Assembly (NCBI GenBank): GCA_016719055.1
Contig: JADKAW010000040.1
Coordinates: 1 to 64,000 of the forward strand
DNA from: Candidatus Rhodoferax mariagerensis
Lineage (GTDB): Bacteria; Pseudomonadota; Gammaproteobacteria; Burkholderiales; Burkholderiaceae_C
Direction of reading: 5' to 3'
DNA length: 64,000 nt
A program made the translations under genes and the position numbers. Below the pieces are notes generated by a model. That model saw only the letters and a list, made by a program, of their open reading frames with translations, made no database searches and was not told the DNA's origin. Below, piece by piece: positions 25,569-35,399 of the stretch (positions within the stretch are counted from its first letter, which is position 1; each line of letters opens with the position of its first letter).

Positions 25569-26984
25569 ATGAACCGACGCAACTTTTTTCAAGGGGCCAC
25601 TCTGGGCGCCGTAGTGGCCGGCAGCGTTGGCCGTGTGGCAATGGCCGCAATACCTGAGCCAGTCACCATGACCAACGCCAACACCGCACCCCCGCTGGTG
25701 CCTGGCACCGGTCGCCCGTACAACCCGGTGGTCACGCTCAATGGCTGGACCTGCCCCTGGCGCATGCGCGACGGGGTCAAGGAATTTCACCTGGTGGCCG
25801 AACCGGTGGTGCGCGAAATCGCCCCTGGCATGAAAGCCACCCTGTGGGGCTACAACGGCCAAAGCCCCGGCCCCACCATTGAGGTGGTGGAAGGCGACCG
25901 GGTGCGCATTTTTCTCACCAACAAGCTGCCCGAGCACACCACCATGCACTGGCACGGTCAGCGCCTGCCCAACGGCATGGACGGTGTGGGCGGGCTGACC
26001 CAGCCACAAATCCCGGTCGGCAAAACCTTTTTCTACGAGTTTGAGGCGCGCCGCCCCGGCACCTTCATGTACCACCCGCACGCCGACGAAATGACGCAGA
26101 TGGCCATGGGCATGATGGGCTTTTGGGTGACGCACCCCAAGGCCCGGCACCCACTGATCAACGAGGTGCAGCGCGACTTTTGTTTTCTGCTCAACGCCTA
26201 TGACGTGGAGCCCGGTGCCAGCACCCCCAAGCCCAACACCATGCTCGACTTCAACCTGTGGACCTGGAACAGCCGCGCTTTCCCCGGCATTGACACCCTC
26301 AACGTGCGCCTGGGCGACAAGGTGCGCATTCGGGTGGGCAACCTGACCATGACCAACCACCCGATTCACCTGCACGGCCATGAATTTGTGGTCAGTGGCA
26401 GCGACGGCGGGCCCTGGCCGCTGGCCGCACGCTGCCCGGAGGTCACCACCGATGTGGCGGTGGGCCAGATGCGCCAGCTCGAATTTTTGGCTGACGAAGA
26501 AGGCGACTGGGCTTTTCACTGCCACAAGAGCCATCACACCATGAACCCCATGGGCCACAGTGTGCCCAACCTGATTGGTGTGGACCACCGTGGCTTGCTG
26601 GGCAAGATTCAGCGTGCCGCCCCAGACTACATGGTCATGGGTGAGCGCGGCATGGCCGACATGGGTGAGATGAGCATGCCCCTGCCCGACAACACCCTGC
26701 CGATGATGACCGGCACCGGCCCCTATGGCCCGATCGAGATGGGCGGCATGTTCACCACCCTGAAGGTGCGGCAAAACCAGAAACATGGGGATTACAGCGA
26801 CCCGGGCTGGTTCAAGCAGCCCGCTGGCACGCGGGCCTATGAGTGGACAGGCAAGCTGCCACCCACCTACAGCGACCTGCTACCCGCGACCCGTGCCCAA
26901 ACCACCGCCACGGCCCAAGACAGGGCCACCAGCGCGCCCGAACTGCGGGTCAAGAAACCGGGAGGCAGTCAACACGATCATTGA
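25569..26984 (+). CDS. multicopper oxidase, Tat-exported
   Basis: A 471-residue three-cupredoxin oxidase, probably oxidising Cu(I) in the periplasm. The N-terminus MNRRNFFQGATLGAVVAG is a Tat signal. The copper ligands are all present: HWHG, HPHADE, HPIHLHGHEF and HCHKSHHTMNPMGH (with the T1 ligands Cys, His and Met in the last). A Met-rich segment near the C-terminus (MADMGEMSMPLPDNTLPMM) is typical of copper-resistance oxidases. I chose the ATG at 25569, just after the TolC stop. It is followed by a CusF-like gene after a copy of the dispersed repeat. Confidence 0.93.
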   Translation: MNRRNFFQGATLGAVVAGSVGRVAMAAIPEPVTMTNANTAPPLVPGTGRPYNPVVTLNGWTCPWRMRDGVKEFHLVAEPVVREIAPGMKATLWGYNGQSPGPTIEVVEGDRVRIFLTNKLPEHTTMHWHGQRLPNGMDGVGGLTQPQIPVGKTFFYEFEARRPGTFMYHPHADEMTQMAMGMMGFWVTHPKARHPLINEVQRDFCFLLNAYDVEPGASTPKPNTMLDFNLWTWNSRAFPGIDTLNVRLGDKVRIRVGNLTMTNHPIHLHGHEFVVSGSDGGPWPLAARCPEVTTDVAVGQMRQLEFLADEEGDWAFHCHKSHHTMNPMGHSVPNLIGVDHRGLLGKIQRAAPDYMVMGERGMADMGEMSMPLPDNTLPMMTGTGPYGPIEMGGMFTTLKVRQNQKHGDYSDPGWFKQPAGTRAYEWTGKLPPTYSDLLPATRAQTTATAQDRATSAPELRVKKPGGSQHDH

Positions 26985-27000
26985 CGACGCTAATAATGTG

Positions 27001-27060
27001 ATCAAAACAATAGCTGCCAGCGCTTTATCAATAAGGGCTGGAGCCACTTTTTACTATAAA
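27001..27060 (+). repeat. ~50-bp dispersed repeat, copy 4 (best-preserved copy)
   Basis: Holds AATAGCTGCCAGCGCTTTAT and CAATAAGGGCTGGAGCCA followed by CTTTTTA, the complete family sequence in direct orientation. It sits in the 133-base gap between the multicopper oxidase and the CusF-like gene. Confidence 0.85.
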
Positions 27061-27117
27061 TCTGATTGAAGACTGAATGCTCAATTCTCCAACCCATCAC
27101 CCACCAAGGACAACCCC

Positions 27118-27510
27118 ATGCAAAGACCTACCCTGACTCAATCCACCATCGCCTTTCTAAACAACATCGCACGGCACACCACCCTGTTGCACTTGTCAAC
27201 CTGCCTTCTAGCTGCTCTGATGTTTTCAACCAGCCATGCCACTGCCCAAACCGCCGCCCCAAGCACCCTCACCAGCACAGCAACAGCTGCCATGAGTGAG
27301 GCCGAAGTGCGCAAGGTCGATGTGGGTGCCGGCAAGATCACGCTCAAACACGGCGACATCAAGAACCTCGACATGCCACCCATGAGCATGGTGTTCCAGG
27401 TCAAAGACCCGGCCCTGCTGACTTTGGTGAAGGCTGGCGACAAGGTTTGGTTCACTGCCGACAGAATCAACGGCGCCTACACCGTGCTGACGCTGGAGCG
27501 TATTCCCTGA
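27118..27510 (+). CDS. CusF-like periplasmic copper-binding protein
   Basis: A 130-residue exported protein. An unusually long N-terminus leads to a hydrophobic signal (LLAALMFSTSHATA), then a beta-barrel domain of the CusF type: VRKVDVGAGKITLKHGDI, LDMPPMSMVFQV and VKAGDKVWFTADRINGAYTV. The His in KHGD and the two Met in PPMSM match copper ligands of CusF. The Trp that caps the copper in E. coli CusF is replaced by Met here. AAGGA precedes the ATG. It closes the copper operon and probably scavenges periplasmic Cu(I). Confidence 0.87.
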   Translation: MQRPTLTQSTIAFLNNIARHTTLLHLSTCLLAALMFSTSHATAQTAAPSTLTSTATAAMSEAEVRKVDVGAGKITLKHGDIKNLDMPPMSMVFQVKDPALLTLVKAGDKVWFTADRINGAYTVLTLERIP

Positions 27511-27882
27511 CCCGGCCAGGCGCGAATCTGGAAAATTTATGAGAAATTGACCACCAGCGTTGATTGGACCTGCGCTGGCAGCTATTAAATTTGACAAAAA
27601 TACTTGGCGCAATCGCCAGCGGCATTACCCCAGTGTGTCGCACCATCGTCCTGCGTGGTGTTGCGACTGGCAGCACCGATGCTGCGCAGGTTGGTTTTTC
27701 TGTCCGTTATCCGCATGGGTGCTGTGTCTAGAGCCGAAGCAGTGTATGACCGCCATTGCGCCAATATGCCGAGCCACTTTGTCCGCACTCAAAGCACCGG
27801 GGCTGTCTGCCTGCAGAAAAATACGCAGCACCATCCAGGTCAGCACAGCACCGATGCGTTGCCTGAAGTACGCTAAGCGGAA
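27511..27882. other. intergenic region after the CusF-like gene
   Basis: It holds a partial copy of the dispersed repeat (27571-27600). A 90-codon plus-strand frame at 27604-27876 contains VYDRHCANMP, faintly like a cytochrome c heme site, but it has no ribosome site and no heme His, so I do not call it a gene. Confidence 0.5.
27571..27600 (-). repeat. ~50-bp dispersed repeat, partial copy 5
   Basis: TGCGCTGGCAGCTATTAAAT matches one half of the family in inverted orientation; the AAGGGCT half is missing. Confidence 0.6.
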
Positions 27883-28161
27883 TCAGAAGCCGCCCTTTTC
27901 CTTGGCGTCTTGGTATTTTTGCTTCGCTTTTGCGTCCTTTTTGCTGCTCTTGTATTCGTCTGCAGCTTTTTTGGCTTTTTCCATTCTCTCGTTGTGTTCG
28001 CGTTCTGCTTTTCTTGCTGCGCCGGCATTGACGCTTTGCTTATCGCGCTTAGCTTCACTTTTCTCTCTGACACCGGGTGCTTGTGCGTTCACGGCACTCG
28101 CGAATACGGCCACAGCCAAAGTAGCCATAACAACCGACAAGCGGAATTTCGACTTGTTCAT
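27883..28161 (-). CDS. small exported Lys-rich protein
   Basis: A 92-residue protein with a signal peptide (MNKSKFRLSVVMATLAVAVF ending at AVNA) and a mature part of about 66 residues that is almost only Lys, Ala, Glu, Asp and Arg (KAEREHNERMEKAKKAADEY). It should be helical and highly charged. The start is the ATG at 28161, preceded by AAGGA; the longer frame lacks a ribosome site. I do not recognise a family. Transcribed alone, convergent with the copper operon. Function unknown. Confidence 0.7.
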   Translation of the reverse strand: MNKSKFRLSVVMATLAVAVFASAVNAQAPGVREKSEAKRDKQSVNAGAARKAEREHNERMEKAKKAADEYKSSKKDAKAKQKYQDAKEKGGF

Positions 28162-28188
28162 GGTATATCCTTTCTTTGGGTAATTCAC

Positions 28189-28638
28189 CTGACATCAATG
28201 TCATCGTCAAACGCGGCAGGGTGGTCAGCGTTTACGCATCCAAAATACAGACAACCTGCGCGCGCTGGATTTTGACCAAGCACTTCTGCCGCCAGTCATT
28301 TGGCAGGCAGGAAATAACCTTAGCACCTGTTACCCCGTTACACATTGACCTAAATCAGACGGAAAAACATTGCGAATACATGGGGCCAAAAGCCGCGCTT
28401 TGTGTTCGCCCTTGATCCACCTGATACACCCGGTTTGGTTGCGGCGTCTATCGCGTTGGCATCAAGCACTACAACAAAAACCACTGCATGACCCTTGGTT
28501 TTGGTTGGCCATTCCAGAAACCAAGGCCAGCAAGCATTCAAACGAGGCTCGCGTTATCATGACGGCTGGCCGCGCGCCCACAGGCTGGCATCGTCAGCTT
28601 CTGCGCATTCCCCGCTTCTTATAGCTTCACTGATTCCT
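28189..28638. other. intergenic region upstream of smc
   Basis: No supported gene. The smc frame is open back to 28495, but the usual SMC N-terminus begins at 28639, so the extension is not counted as coding. The promoters of smc and of the small Lys-rich protein must lie here; I see no clear consensus boxes. Confidence 0.5.
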
Positions 28639-31600
28639 GTGCGTCTCAATTCCATCAAGTTATCCGGCTTCAAGTCGTTTGCCGAGCCCACCAACTTTTT
28701 GCTGCCGGGTCAATTGGTCGGGGTGGTAGGGCCCAACGGTTGTGGCAAATCGAACATCATGGACGCGGTGCGCTGGGTGCTGGGCGAGTCCAAGGCGTCC
28801 GAGCTGCGAGGCGAGTCGATGCAGGACGTGATCTTTAACGGCACCAACACCCGCAAACCGTCCAGCCGCGCCAGCGTCGAGCTGGTGTTTGACAACGACG
28901 ACCACCGTGCCGGCGGCCAGTGGAGCCAGTTTGCCGAAATCGCCGTCAAGCGCGTGCTGACCCGCGACGGCACCAGCAGCTACTACATCAACAACCAGCC
29001 GGTGCGCCGCCGCGATGTCCAGGACGTTTTTCTCGGTACGGGCCTGGGGCCACGGGCTTACGCCATCATTGGCCAGGGCACCATCAGCCGCATCATCGAG
29101 AGCCGGCCCGAAGAACTGCGCCTGTTTCTGGAAGAAGCCGCCGGCGTGTCCAAATACAAAGAACGCCGCCGCGAAACCGAAAACCGCCTGAGCGACACGC
29201 GCGAAAACCTGACCCGGGTCGAAGACATTTTGCGTGAACTCAATGCCAATCTGGACCGGCTGGAAAAGCAGGCCGAGGTGGCAAAAAAATATCATTTACT
29301 GTCTGAGTCCTCGTCACTCAAGCAAAGTCAACTATGGTTTTTGAAGCGATCTGAATCTGAAACCGACCAGAACCGGGTCAAAACCGAGGCGCAAGCTGCG
29401 GTAAATGCGCTAGAGGCCCGCCTGGCCGACCTGCGCCACGTCGAGGCCGAGCTTGAAACCGTGCGCCAGGCCCACTATGCTGCCGGCGACCAGGTCAATC
29501 AGGCCCAGGGCAAGTTATACGAAGCCAGCGCCGAGGTCGGGCGCCTGGAAGCCGAGATCCGATACGTGGTCGAGGGACGCCAGCGGGTTGAGCTGCGTCT
29601 GTTGGCGCTCAGCGAGCAATCCGGCCAATGGGCCACGCGCAGCCAGGACGCCCACACCGAACTTGACAAGCTCTCGGAGCAGGAGTTGCTGGGTGAAGAA
29701 AAAACCGAGTTGCTGGCCGCCCAAGTGCAAGACCAGGCCGAACAACTGCCCGAGCTTGAAGAAAACTTGCGCGCCACACAGCGCGCAGCCAACGAACAAC
29801 GCGCCAGCGTGGCCCAGGTGCAGCAGCAGATTGGTGTGCTGGCCGCCGAGCAGCGCAGCATCAGCGAGCAGTCGCGCCAGTTGGGCACGCGCCGCGAGCG
29901 CCTGCTGCAAGACCGCCAGGCCCTGTCAGCACCCGATGAGACCCGCCTGGCAAGCCAGCAAGACCAGCTTGTACAAGCACAAGAAGCTGCCGACGTGGCC
30001 CAGGCGCGCCAGGCTGAGTTGCAACACAGTGCACCGGCGCTGGATGAAAGCCGCCGCCAGCAGCAGCAGCTGGTGAACGTCGAATCGGCCCGGCTGGCCG
30101 ATTTTTCAGCCCGGCTGGATGCGCTCAGGGCCTTGCAGGAACGCGTCAAGACCGACGGCAAGCTGCAGCCCTGGCTGCAAAAACACGGGCTTGACCATCT
30201 TCAGGGCCTGTGGAGCCGTCTGCACATTGAGCAAGGCTGGGAAAACGCACTAGAAGGCGCACTGCGTGAGCGCCTGGGTGCCCTTGAAGTCAGCCGGCTT
30301 GACATGGTGCGCGCCTTTGCGCTGGACGTGCCCGCTGCCAAACTGGCGTTTTACAGCCCATCGGTGGCCAGCGCAGTGACGCCAGCGGCGACGTTGCCGC
30401 GCCTGTCAGACCTGTTGCGCGTGTTTGAATCTGGCCAAAAGGCTGTGCTCGACGACTGGCTGCAAGGCTGCTACACCGCCGCCAGCCTTGAAGACGCGCT
30501 GGCCAGCCGCGACCAGTTACAAGCTGGTGAGCTGATTTACGTCAAGGCCGGTCACGCTGTAGCCCGCCACAGCGTGAGCTTTTATGCGCCGGATTCCGAG
30601 CAGGCCGGCTTGCTGGCCCGCGCCCAGGAGATTGAAAACCTTGAAAAGCAGTTGCGCGCGCAGGTATTGATCACGGACGAGTCGCGTGCAGCGCTGGTGC
30701 GCAGCGAAGCCGCCTACGCCGACCTGTCGCAGCGCCTGGTGAGCGCCCGCCGAGATGCCACCGAAGCGCAGGCCCGCGCCCACACCCTGCAGGTAGACAC
30801 CCTGCGTTTGACCCAGGCCGCCGATCAGGCGCGCCAGCGCAGCGCCCAGATTGCTGAGGACCTGGCCGAGGTGGACGCCCAGCTCGAAGACCTGCAAGAA
30901 CGCCGGGTCACCGCCGAGGCACGTTTTGAAGAGCTCGACATGCAGCTGGCTGATACCCAAGAGCGCCACGCCCAGCTTGACGACTTGGTGATCAGCGCCG
31001 AGCGTAAACTGGCCGAATGCCGCGAGCAGCAGCGCCGCCTGGAGCGTCAGGCGCAGGAAGCCACCTTTTCCATGCGCAGCCTGGGCGCGCGCCGGGCCGA
31101 GCTTTCACGTGCTATAGAAACAGCAGCGCAACAGGCAGATTCCATAAGGGCTGAAAGCCAAAAAGCCCATGAAGAATTGGCCCGGCTCAATGACGCCGCA
31201 GCACAAGGCGGTCTGCAACAGGCGCTGGCCGTCAAGCTCGAACGTGAAAAACATTTGGGTGCACAGCGCAGCCAGTACGACGACCTGACCGCCAAGCTTC
31301 GCGCCAGCGACGAGCGCCGCTTGCAGCTTGAGCGCGAGCTGGACCCGCTGCGTGCACGCATCACCGAATTTCAGCTCAAGGAGCAAGCCGCCCGGCTCGG
31401 CTTTGAGCAATACACCCAGTTGCTGGCGGACGCCAAGGCCGATCTGGACGTGCTGGCCGCCAGCGTGGCTGATGGTTCGGTGCGCCTGGCAGGCCTGCAG
31501 GCCGAGATTGACCGGCTCAACCGTGACCTTGCAGCGCTGGGGGCGGTCAACCTGGCCGCACTGGACGAATTGGCCGTGGCCAGCGAGCGCAAGTCGTTTC

Positions 31601-32157
31601 TGGATGCCCAGAGCGCTGACCTGGTCGAAGCCATGACCACGCTGGAAGACGCCATCAAAAAGATTGACGGCGAAACCCGCCAATTGCTATCGGGCACCTT
31701 CAACACCGTCAACGAGCACTTTGGCAAGATGTTCCCCGAGCTGTTTGGCGGCGGCAACGCACGCCTGGTGATCACCGGTGACGAAATTCTGGACTCTGGC
31801 GTACAGGTCATCGCCCAGCCGCCGGGTAAGAAGAACCAGAGCATTGCCCTGCTGTCGGGTGGCGAAAAGGCGCTGACGGCGATTGCGCTGGTGTTTGCCA
31901 TCTTCCAGCTCAACCCGGCACCGTTTTGCCTGCTCGACGAGGTCGATGCGCCGCTGGACGATGCCAACACCGAGCGTTATGCCAAACTGGTGTCGAGCAT
32001 GAGCCGCGAGACCCAGTTTTTGTTCATCAGCCACAACAAGATCGCGATGGAGATGGCTGAGCAGCTGATTGGTGTCACGATGCAGGAACAAGGGGTTTCG
32101 CGTATCGTGGCGGTTGACATGGACGCGGCCTTGAACCTGGCCGAACAGGAGGTATGA
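28639..32157 (+). CDS. smc: chromosome segregation protein SMC
   Basis: A 1172-residue ATPase that organises and separates chromosomes with ScpA/ScpB. It has the N-terminal ATP-binding head (VRLNSIKLSGFKSF, Walker A GPNGCGKSN), the first coiled coil, the hinge (around GLWSRLHIEQGWENALEGAL), the second coiled coil, the signature LLSGGEKALTAIALVFAIF and Walker B CLLDEVDAPLDDAN. The start is the GTG at 28639, which gives the standard N-terminus. A diverged copy of the ~50-bp repeat lies in the second coiled coil (31111-31160), adding or replacing residues without breaking the frame. It overlaps or abuts zipA. Confidence 0.97.
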   Translation: MRLNSIKLSGFKSFAEPTNFLLPGQLVGVVGPNGCGKSNIMDAVRWVLGESKASELRGESMQDVIFNGTNTRKPSSRASVELVFDNDDHRAGGQWSQFAEIAVKRVLTRDGTSSYYINNQPVRRRDVQDVFLGTGLGPRAYAIIGQGTISRIIESRPEELRLFLEEAAGVSKYKERRRETENRLSDTRENLTRVEDILRELNANLDRLEKQAEVAKKYHLLSESSSLKQSQLWFLKRSESETDQNRVKTEAQAAVNALEARLADLRHVEAELETVRQAHYAAGDQVNQAQGKLYEASAEVGRLEAEIRYVVEGRQRVELRLLALSEQSGQWATRSQDAHTELDKLSEQELLGEEKTELLAAQVQDQAEQLPELEENLRATQRAANEQRASVAQVQQQIGVLAAEQRSISEQSRQLGTRRERLLQDRQALSAPDETRLASQQDQLVQAQEAADVAQARQAELQHSAPALDESRRQQQQLVNVESARLADFSARLDALRALQERVKTDGKLQPWLQKHGLDHLQGLWSRLHIEQGWENALEGALRERLGALEVSRLDMVRAFALDVPAAKLAFYSPSVASAVTPAATLPRLSDLLRVFESGQKAVLDDWLQGCYTAASLEDALASRDQLQAGELIYVKAGHAVARHSVSFYAPDSEQAGLLARAQEIENLEKQLRAQVLITDESRAALVRSEAAYADLSQRLVSARRDATEAQARAHTLQVDTLRLTQAADQARQRSAQIAEDLAEVDAQLEDLQERRVTAEARFEELDMQLADTQERHAQLDDLVISAERKLAECREQQRRLERQAQEATFSMRSLGARRAELSRAIETAAQQADSIRAESQKAHEELARLNDAAAQGGLQQALAVKLEREKHLGAQRSQYDDLTAKLRASDERRLQLERELDPLRARITEFQLKEQAARLGFEQYTQLLADAKADLDVLAASVADGSVRLAGLQAEIDRLNRDLAALGAVNLAALDELAVASERKSFLDAQSADLVEAMTTLEDAIKKIDGETRQLLSGTFNTVNEHFGKMFPELFGGGNARLVITGDEILDSGVQVIAQPPGKKNQSIALLSGGEKALTAIALVFAIFQLNPAPFCLLDEVDAPLDDANTERYAKLVSSMSRETQFLFISHNKIAMEMAEQLIGVTMQEQGVSRIVAVDMDAALNLAEQEV
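31111..31160 (+). repeat. ~50-bp dispersed repeat, copy 6 (inside smc)
   Basis: GCTATAGAAACAGCAGCGCA is followed by TTCCATAAGGGCTGAAAGCC, the family in direct orientation with a variant middle. It is in frame in the second coiled coil. Confidence 0.65.
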
Positions 32158-32159
32158 CG

Positions 32160-33188
32160 ATGAGTCCGTTGCAAATGGGTTTGGCCGCGCTGGGCTGTGC
32201 GCTGCTGTTGGCCATGCTGGCCTACTACCTATGGCTGGCCACCAAAAATCGACCGCGCAAGCCGTTCACTGGCAGCGTCGATGGCCGCGGTTTTGTGGCC
32301 CAGGAGCCCACGCTGGAGACCGATGGTTTTGAGGGCGGCGATTTTGCGATTCCGGTACCCGAGAAAAAGCCTGGCCTGGACGCCCTGATTGATGTGATCG
32401 CTCCGATTGGGCTGGAAGCCCAGGTGTCGGGTGACGCGGTGCTGGCCGCGCTGCCGCCCACCCGGCGCGTGGGCAGCAAGCCGTTTGCCGTGGAAGGGCT
32501 CAACGCCACCAGCGAGCGCTGGGAAGCCCCGGTGGCAGGCCAGCGCTACAGCCAGTTGCAGGCTGGCGTGCAATTGGCCAACCGGGCTGGAGCGCTCAAT
32601 GACATCGAGTTTTCAGAATTTGTCATGAAAACCCAGAGCTTTTGTGATGCGTTGGGGGGCACGCCCGACTTTCCCGAGATGCGCCACGAAATCAACCGCG
32701 CCCGCGAACTCGACCAGTTTGCCAACGACCACGATGCCCAGTTGGGTTTTGTGCTACGAGCCAGACGCGCCGCCTGGAGCCCCAGCTACATCCAGCAAAT
32801 GGCGGCGCGACTGGGGTTTGTGCTGGGTTCGACCGCCGGGCGCATGGTGGTGCCAGCCAGCCTGGCCGGGGCTGCGCCGGTGCTGAGTCTGGGTTTTGAC
32901 ACCCAGGCCGCGCTGGCCGATGACCCGACCCTGTCGGCCCTGCGCGAACTGACCCTGAGCCTGGATGTGGCCCAGGTCAACCGCGGCGAAAACGCCTTTG
33001 CCCGCATGCGCGAGATTGCCGCGGCCATGGCGCGTGACATGGACGGTGTGGTGGCCGATGACAACGGTATGCCACTGCCCTCAGACGCCATGGAAGTGAT
33101 TGCCGGCGAACTCGAACGTTTGTACGACACGCTGGACCAGCACGAGCTGTCAGCCGGCTCCAACTTGGCGCGGCGCCTGTTTTCCTGA
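32160..33188 (+). CDS. zipA: cell division protein ZipA
   Basis: Inner-membrane protein that ties FtsZ filaments to the membrane. The 342-residue product has one N-terminal membrane segment (MGLAALGCALLLAMLAYYLWL), a basic/proline linker, and a C-terminal domain (residues ~130-340) with the ZipA features GFVLRARRAAWSP, GRMVVPASL and FDTQAAL. GGAGG is seven bases before the ATG at 32160. An ATG at 32154 that overlaps the smc stop (ATGA) is the alternative. Betaproteobacterial ZipA is divergent, but the position between smc and ligA supports it. Confidence 0.9.
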   Translation: MSPLQMGLAALGCALLLAMLAYYLWLATKNRPRKPFTGSVDGRGFVAQEPTLETDGFEGGDFAIPVPEKKPGLDALIDVIAPIGLEAQVSGDAVLAALPPTRRVGSKPFAVEGLNATSERWEAPVAGQRYSQLQAGVQLANRAGALNDIEFSEFVMKTQSFCDALGGTPDFPEMRHEINRARELDQFANDHDAQLGFVLRARRAAWSPSYIQQMAARLGFVLGSTAGRMVVPASLAGAAPVLSLGFDTQAALADDPTLSALRELTLSLDVAQVNRGENAFARMREIAAAMARDMDGVVADDNGMPLPSDAMEVIAGELERLYDTLDQHELSAGSNLARRLFS

Positions 33189-33199
33189 GGACGTCACCC

Positions 33200-35371
33200 G
33201 TGACCACCCCCGACTTGTTTGCCGGTTTGATTGCCAAGTTGCCGGACGACGCCGAGCGCATCACCGCGCTGCGCCAGACCCTGCACGCCCATGCCCATCG
33301 CTACTATGTGCTAGACGAGCCCAGCGTGCCCGATGCCGAATACGACCGGCTGTTTCGGGAACTGCAGGCGCTGGAAGCGCGTTACCCCGAACTGATGTCA
33401 CCCGACTCGCCCACACAGCGGGTGGGAGGCCAGGCGCTTGAGCAGTTTGCGCCGGTGCGCCACGCCGTGCCCATGCTCAGCATCCGCACCGAGACCGACA
33501 CCCAGGCCAGCGGCGCTGAAAATTTTGACGCCCGCATCCGCCGCGAGCTGGCCCTTACCGATGGGGACGCGTCAGTGGTCTATGTGGCCGAGCCCAAGTT
33601 TGATGGCCTGGCCATGAGCCTGCGCTACGAACATGGCACTTTGGTACAGGCCGCCACCCGGGGTGATGGCGAAACCGGTGAGGACGTGACACAAAACATC
33701 CGCACCATTGGCCAGATTCCGCTCAAGCTGCCCGCTGATGCCCCGCCGGTGCTGGAGGTGCGCGGCGAGGTTTACATGCGCCGCGATGACTTTGAGACCC
33801 TGAATGAGCGCCAGCGCCAGAAGATCGCCGCCGGCATCAAGGGCGAAAAAACCTTTGTCAACCCGCGCAATGCCGCAGCTGGTGCCGTGCGCCAGCTCGA
33901 CCCGGCCATTGCCGGCCAGCGCCCCTTGAGCTTTTTTGCCTATGGCCTGGGTGAGGTCACACCAGCATCAGCAGGCGGCCCAGAGTTCAGCAGCCATTTT
34001 GACCTGTTGCAGACCTTGAAAATATGGGGTTTTCCGGTCTCATCCCTTATAGGACGTGCGCAAGGCGCTACAGAGTTGGTAGCGTACTATGAAGCCATAG
34101 GCAAACAGCGCGACGCGCTGGGGTTTGACATTGACGGCGTGGTTTACAAGGTGGACAGCCTGGCGCTACAGCAACGGCTGGGTTTTGTCAGCCGCGAGCC
34201 GCGCTGGGCGGTGGCGCACAAGTTTCCAGCACAAGAGATGCTGACCACCGTGCTGGCGATTGACGTGCAGGTGGGCCGTACTGGCAAGCTTACGCCAGTG
34301 GCCAAGCTGGCGCCGGTGTTTGTGGGTGGTGTCACCGTGACCAACGCCACCCTGCACAACGAAGACGAAGCCCGGCGCAAGGATGTGCGGGTAGGCGACA
34401 CGGTGATCGTGCGCCGCGCGGGTGATGTGATTCCCGAGGTGGTAAGTGTGGTGCTGCCGTCAATTCCCCTGGCCAGCGCTACGACGACTGCTGCTACGCC
34501 AGATGGGGAGCCGCTACCAATGCAGCCTCAGCGCGGTGTCCTCTTTGCCATGCCCAAGACCTGCCCGGTGTGCGCCAGTGTGGCGCTGCGTGAAGAGGGC
34601 GAGGCCGACTACCGCTGCACCGGCGGGCTGTTTTGCAGCGCCCAGCGCAAGCAGGCCATGCTGCATTTTGCCCAGCGCCGTGCGGTGGAGGTGGAAGGGC
34701 TGGGCGACAAACTGGTGGACCAGTTGGTGGACGCAGGCATCGTCCACACCCTGCCCGACCTGTACCGCCTGGGCCTGACGGCGCTGGCCAATCTGGACAG
34801 AATGGCCGACAAGTCGGCGTTGAATCTGCTGGATGCGCTACAAAAATCAAAGCAGACCACGCTGCCACGTTTTTTGTTTGGCCTGGGCATTCGGCATGTG
34901 GGCGAAGCCACCGCCAAGGAACTGGCGCGGCATTTTGGCAAGCTTGATGCCGTCATGGACGCGACCGAGACGCAACTGCTCGAAGTGGCCGATGTGGGCC
35001 CGATTGTGGCCAAGAGTCTGCGCACCTTTTTTGACCAGCCGCATAACCGCGAGGTGGTAGAGCAGTTGCGCGCCTGTGGCGTGACCTGGCCTGAGGGCGA
35101 ACCGGCAGCGCGCACGCCGACACCCTTGTCTGGTGTGACGTTTGTGCTGACCGGCACCCTGCCCACGCTGGAGCGCGAGGCGGCCAAGGCCTTGATCGAG
35201 GCAGCAGGCGGCAAGGTGGCAGGCTCAGTCAGCAAAAAAACCAGTTATGTGGTGGCCGGGGCCGAGGCCGGCAGCAAACTTGACAAGGCGCTGGCACTGG
35301 GTGTGCCGGTTCTCGATGAGGCTGGGCTGCTGGCGCTGCTGCAAGGCGATCCGCCGCCGCCGCAAGTCTGA
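33200..35371 (+). CDS. ligA: NAD-dependent DNA ligase
   Basis: Seals nicks in replication and repair. The 723-residue protein has the Ia domain (YYVLDEPSVPDAEYDRLFRE), the adenylated Lys in the KFDG motif (AEPKFDGLAMSLRYE), the OB-fold, a Cys4 zinc finger (CPVCASVAL ... YRCTGGLFC), helix-hairpin-helix motifs (DVGPIVAKSL) and a C-terminal BRCT domain (LSGVTFVLTGTLPTLEREAA). The start is a GTG at 33200, 11 bases after zipA. A segment of the adenylation domain (codons ~280-296) resembles a diverged copy of the ~50-bp repeat without changing protein length. Confidence 0.97.
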   Translation: MTTPDLFAGLIAKLPDDAERITALRQTLHAHAHRYYVLDEPSVPDAEYDRLFRELQALEARYPELMSPDSPTQRVGGQALEQFAPVRHAVPMLSIRTETDTQASGAENFDARIRRELALTDGDASVVYVAEPKFDGLAMSLRYEHGTLVQAATRGDGETGEDVTQNIRTIGQIPLKLPADAPPVLEVRGEVYMRRDDFETLNERQRQKIAAGIKGEKTFVNPRNAAAGAVRQLDPAIAGQRPLSFFAYGLGEVTPASAGGPEFSSHFDLLQTLKIWGFPVSSLIGRAQGATELVAYYEAIGKQRDALGFDIDGVVYKVDSLALQQRLGFVSREPRWAVAHKFPAQEMLTTVLAIDVQVGRTGKLTPVAKLAPVFVGGVTVTNATLHNEDEARRKDVRVGDTVIVRRAGDVIPEVVSVVLPSIPLASATTTAATPDGEPLPMQPQRGVLFAMPKTCPVCASVALREEGEADYRCTGGLFCSAQRKQAMLHFAQRRAVEVEGLGDKLVDQLVDAGIVHTLPDLYRLGLTALANLDRMADKSALNLLDALQKSKQTTLPRFLFGLGIRHVGEATAKELARHFGKLDAVMDATETQLLEVADVGPIVAKSLRTFFDQPHNREVVEQLRACGVTWPEGEPAARTPTPLSGVTFVLTGTLPTLEREAAKALIEAAGGKVAGSVSKKTSYVVAGAEAGSKLDKALALGVPVLDEAGLLALLQGDPPPPQV
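34037..34085 (-). repeat. ~50-bp dispersed repeat, diverged copy 7 (inside ligA)
   Basis: Holds TCATCCCTTATAGGA, GTGCGC and GGCGCTACAGAG in the order of the inverted family. The match is weaker than the other copies, and the protein keeps its normal length, so this could be chance. Confidence 0.4.
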
Positions 35372-35399
35372 CGACTTTGGCCCTGACGGTGCACCCTGA

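Noticed and set aside
27604..27876. Possible cytochrome c remnant
   Set aside because: It has VYDRHCANMP but no CxxCH, no ribosome site and no similarity beyond that short stretch.
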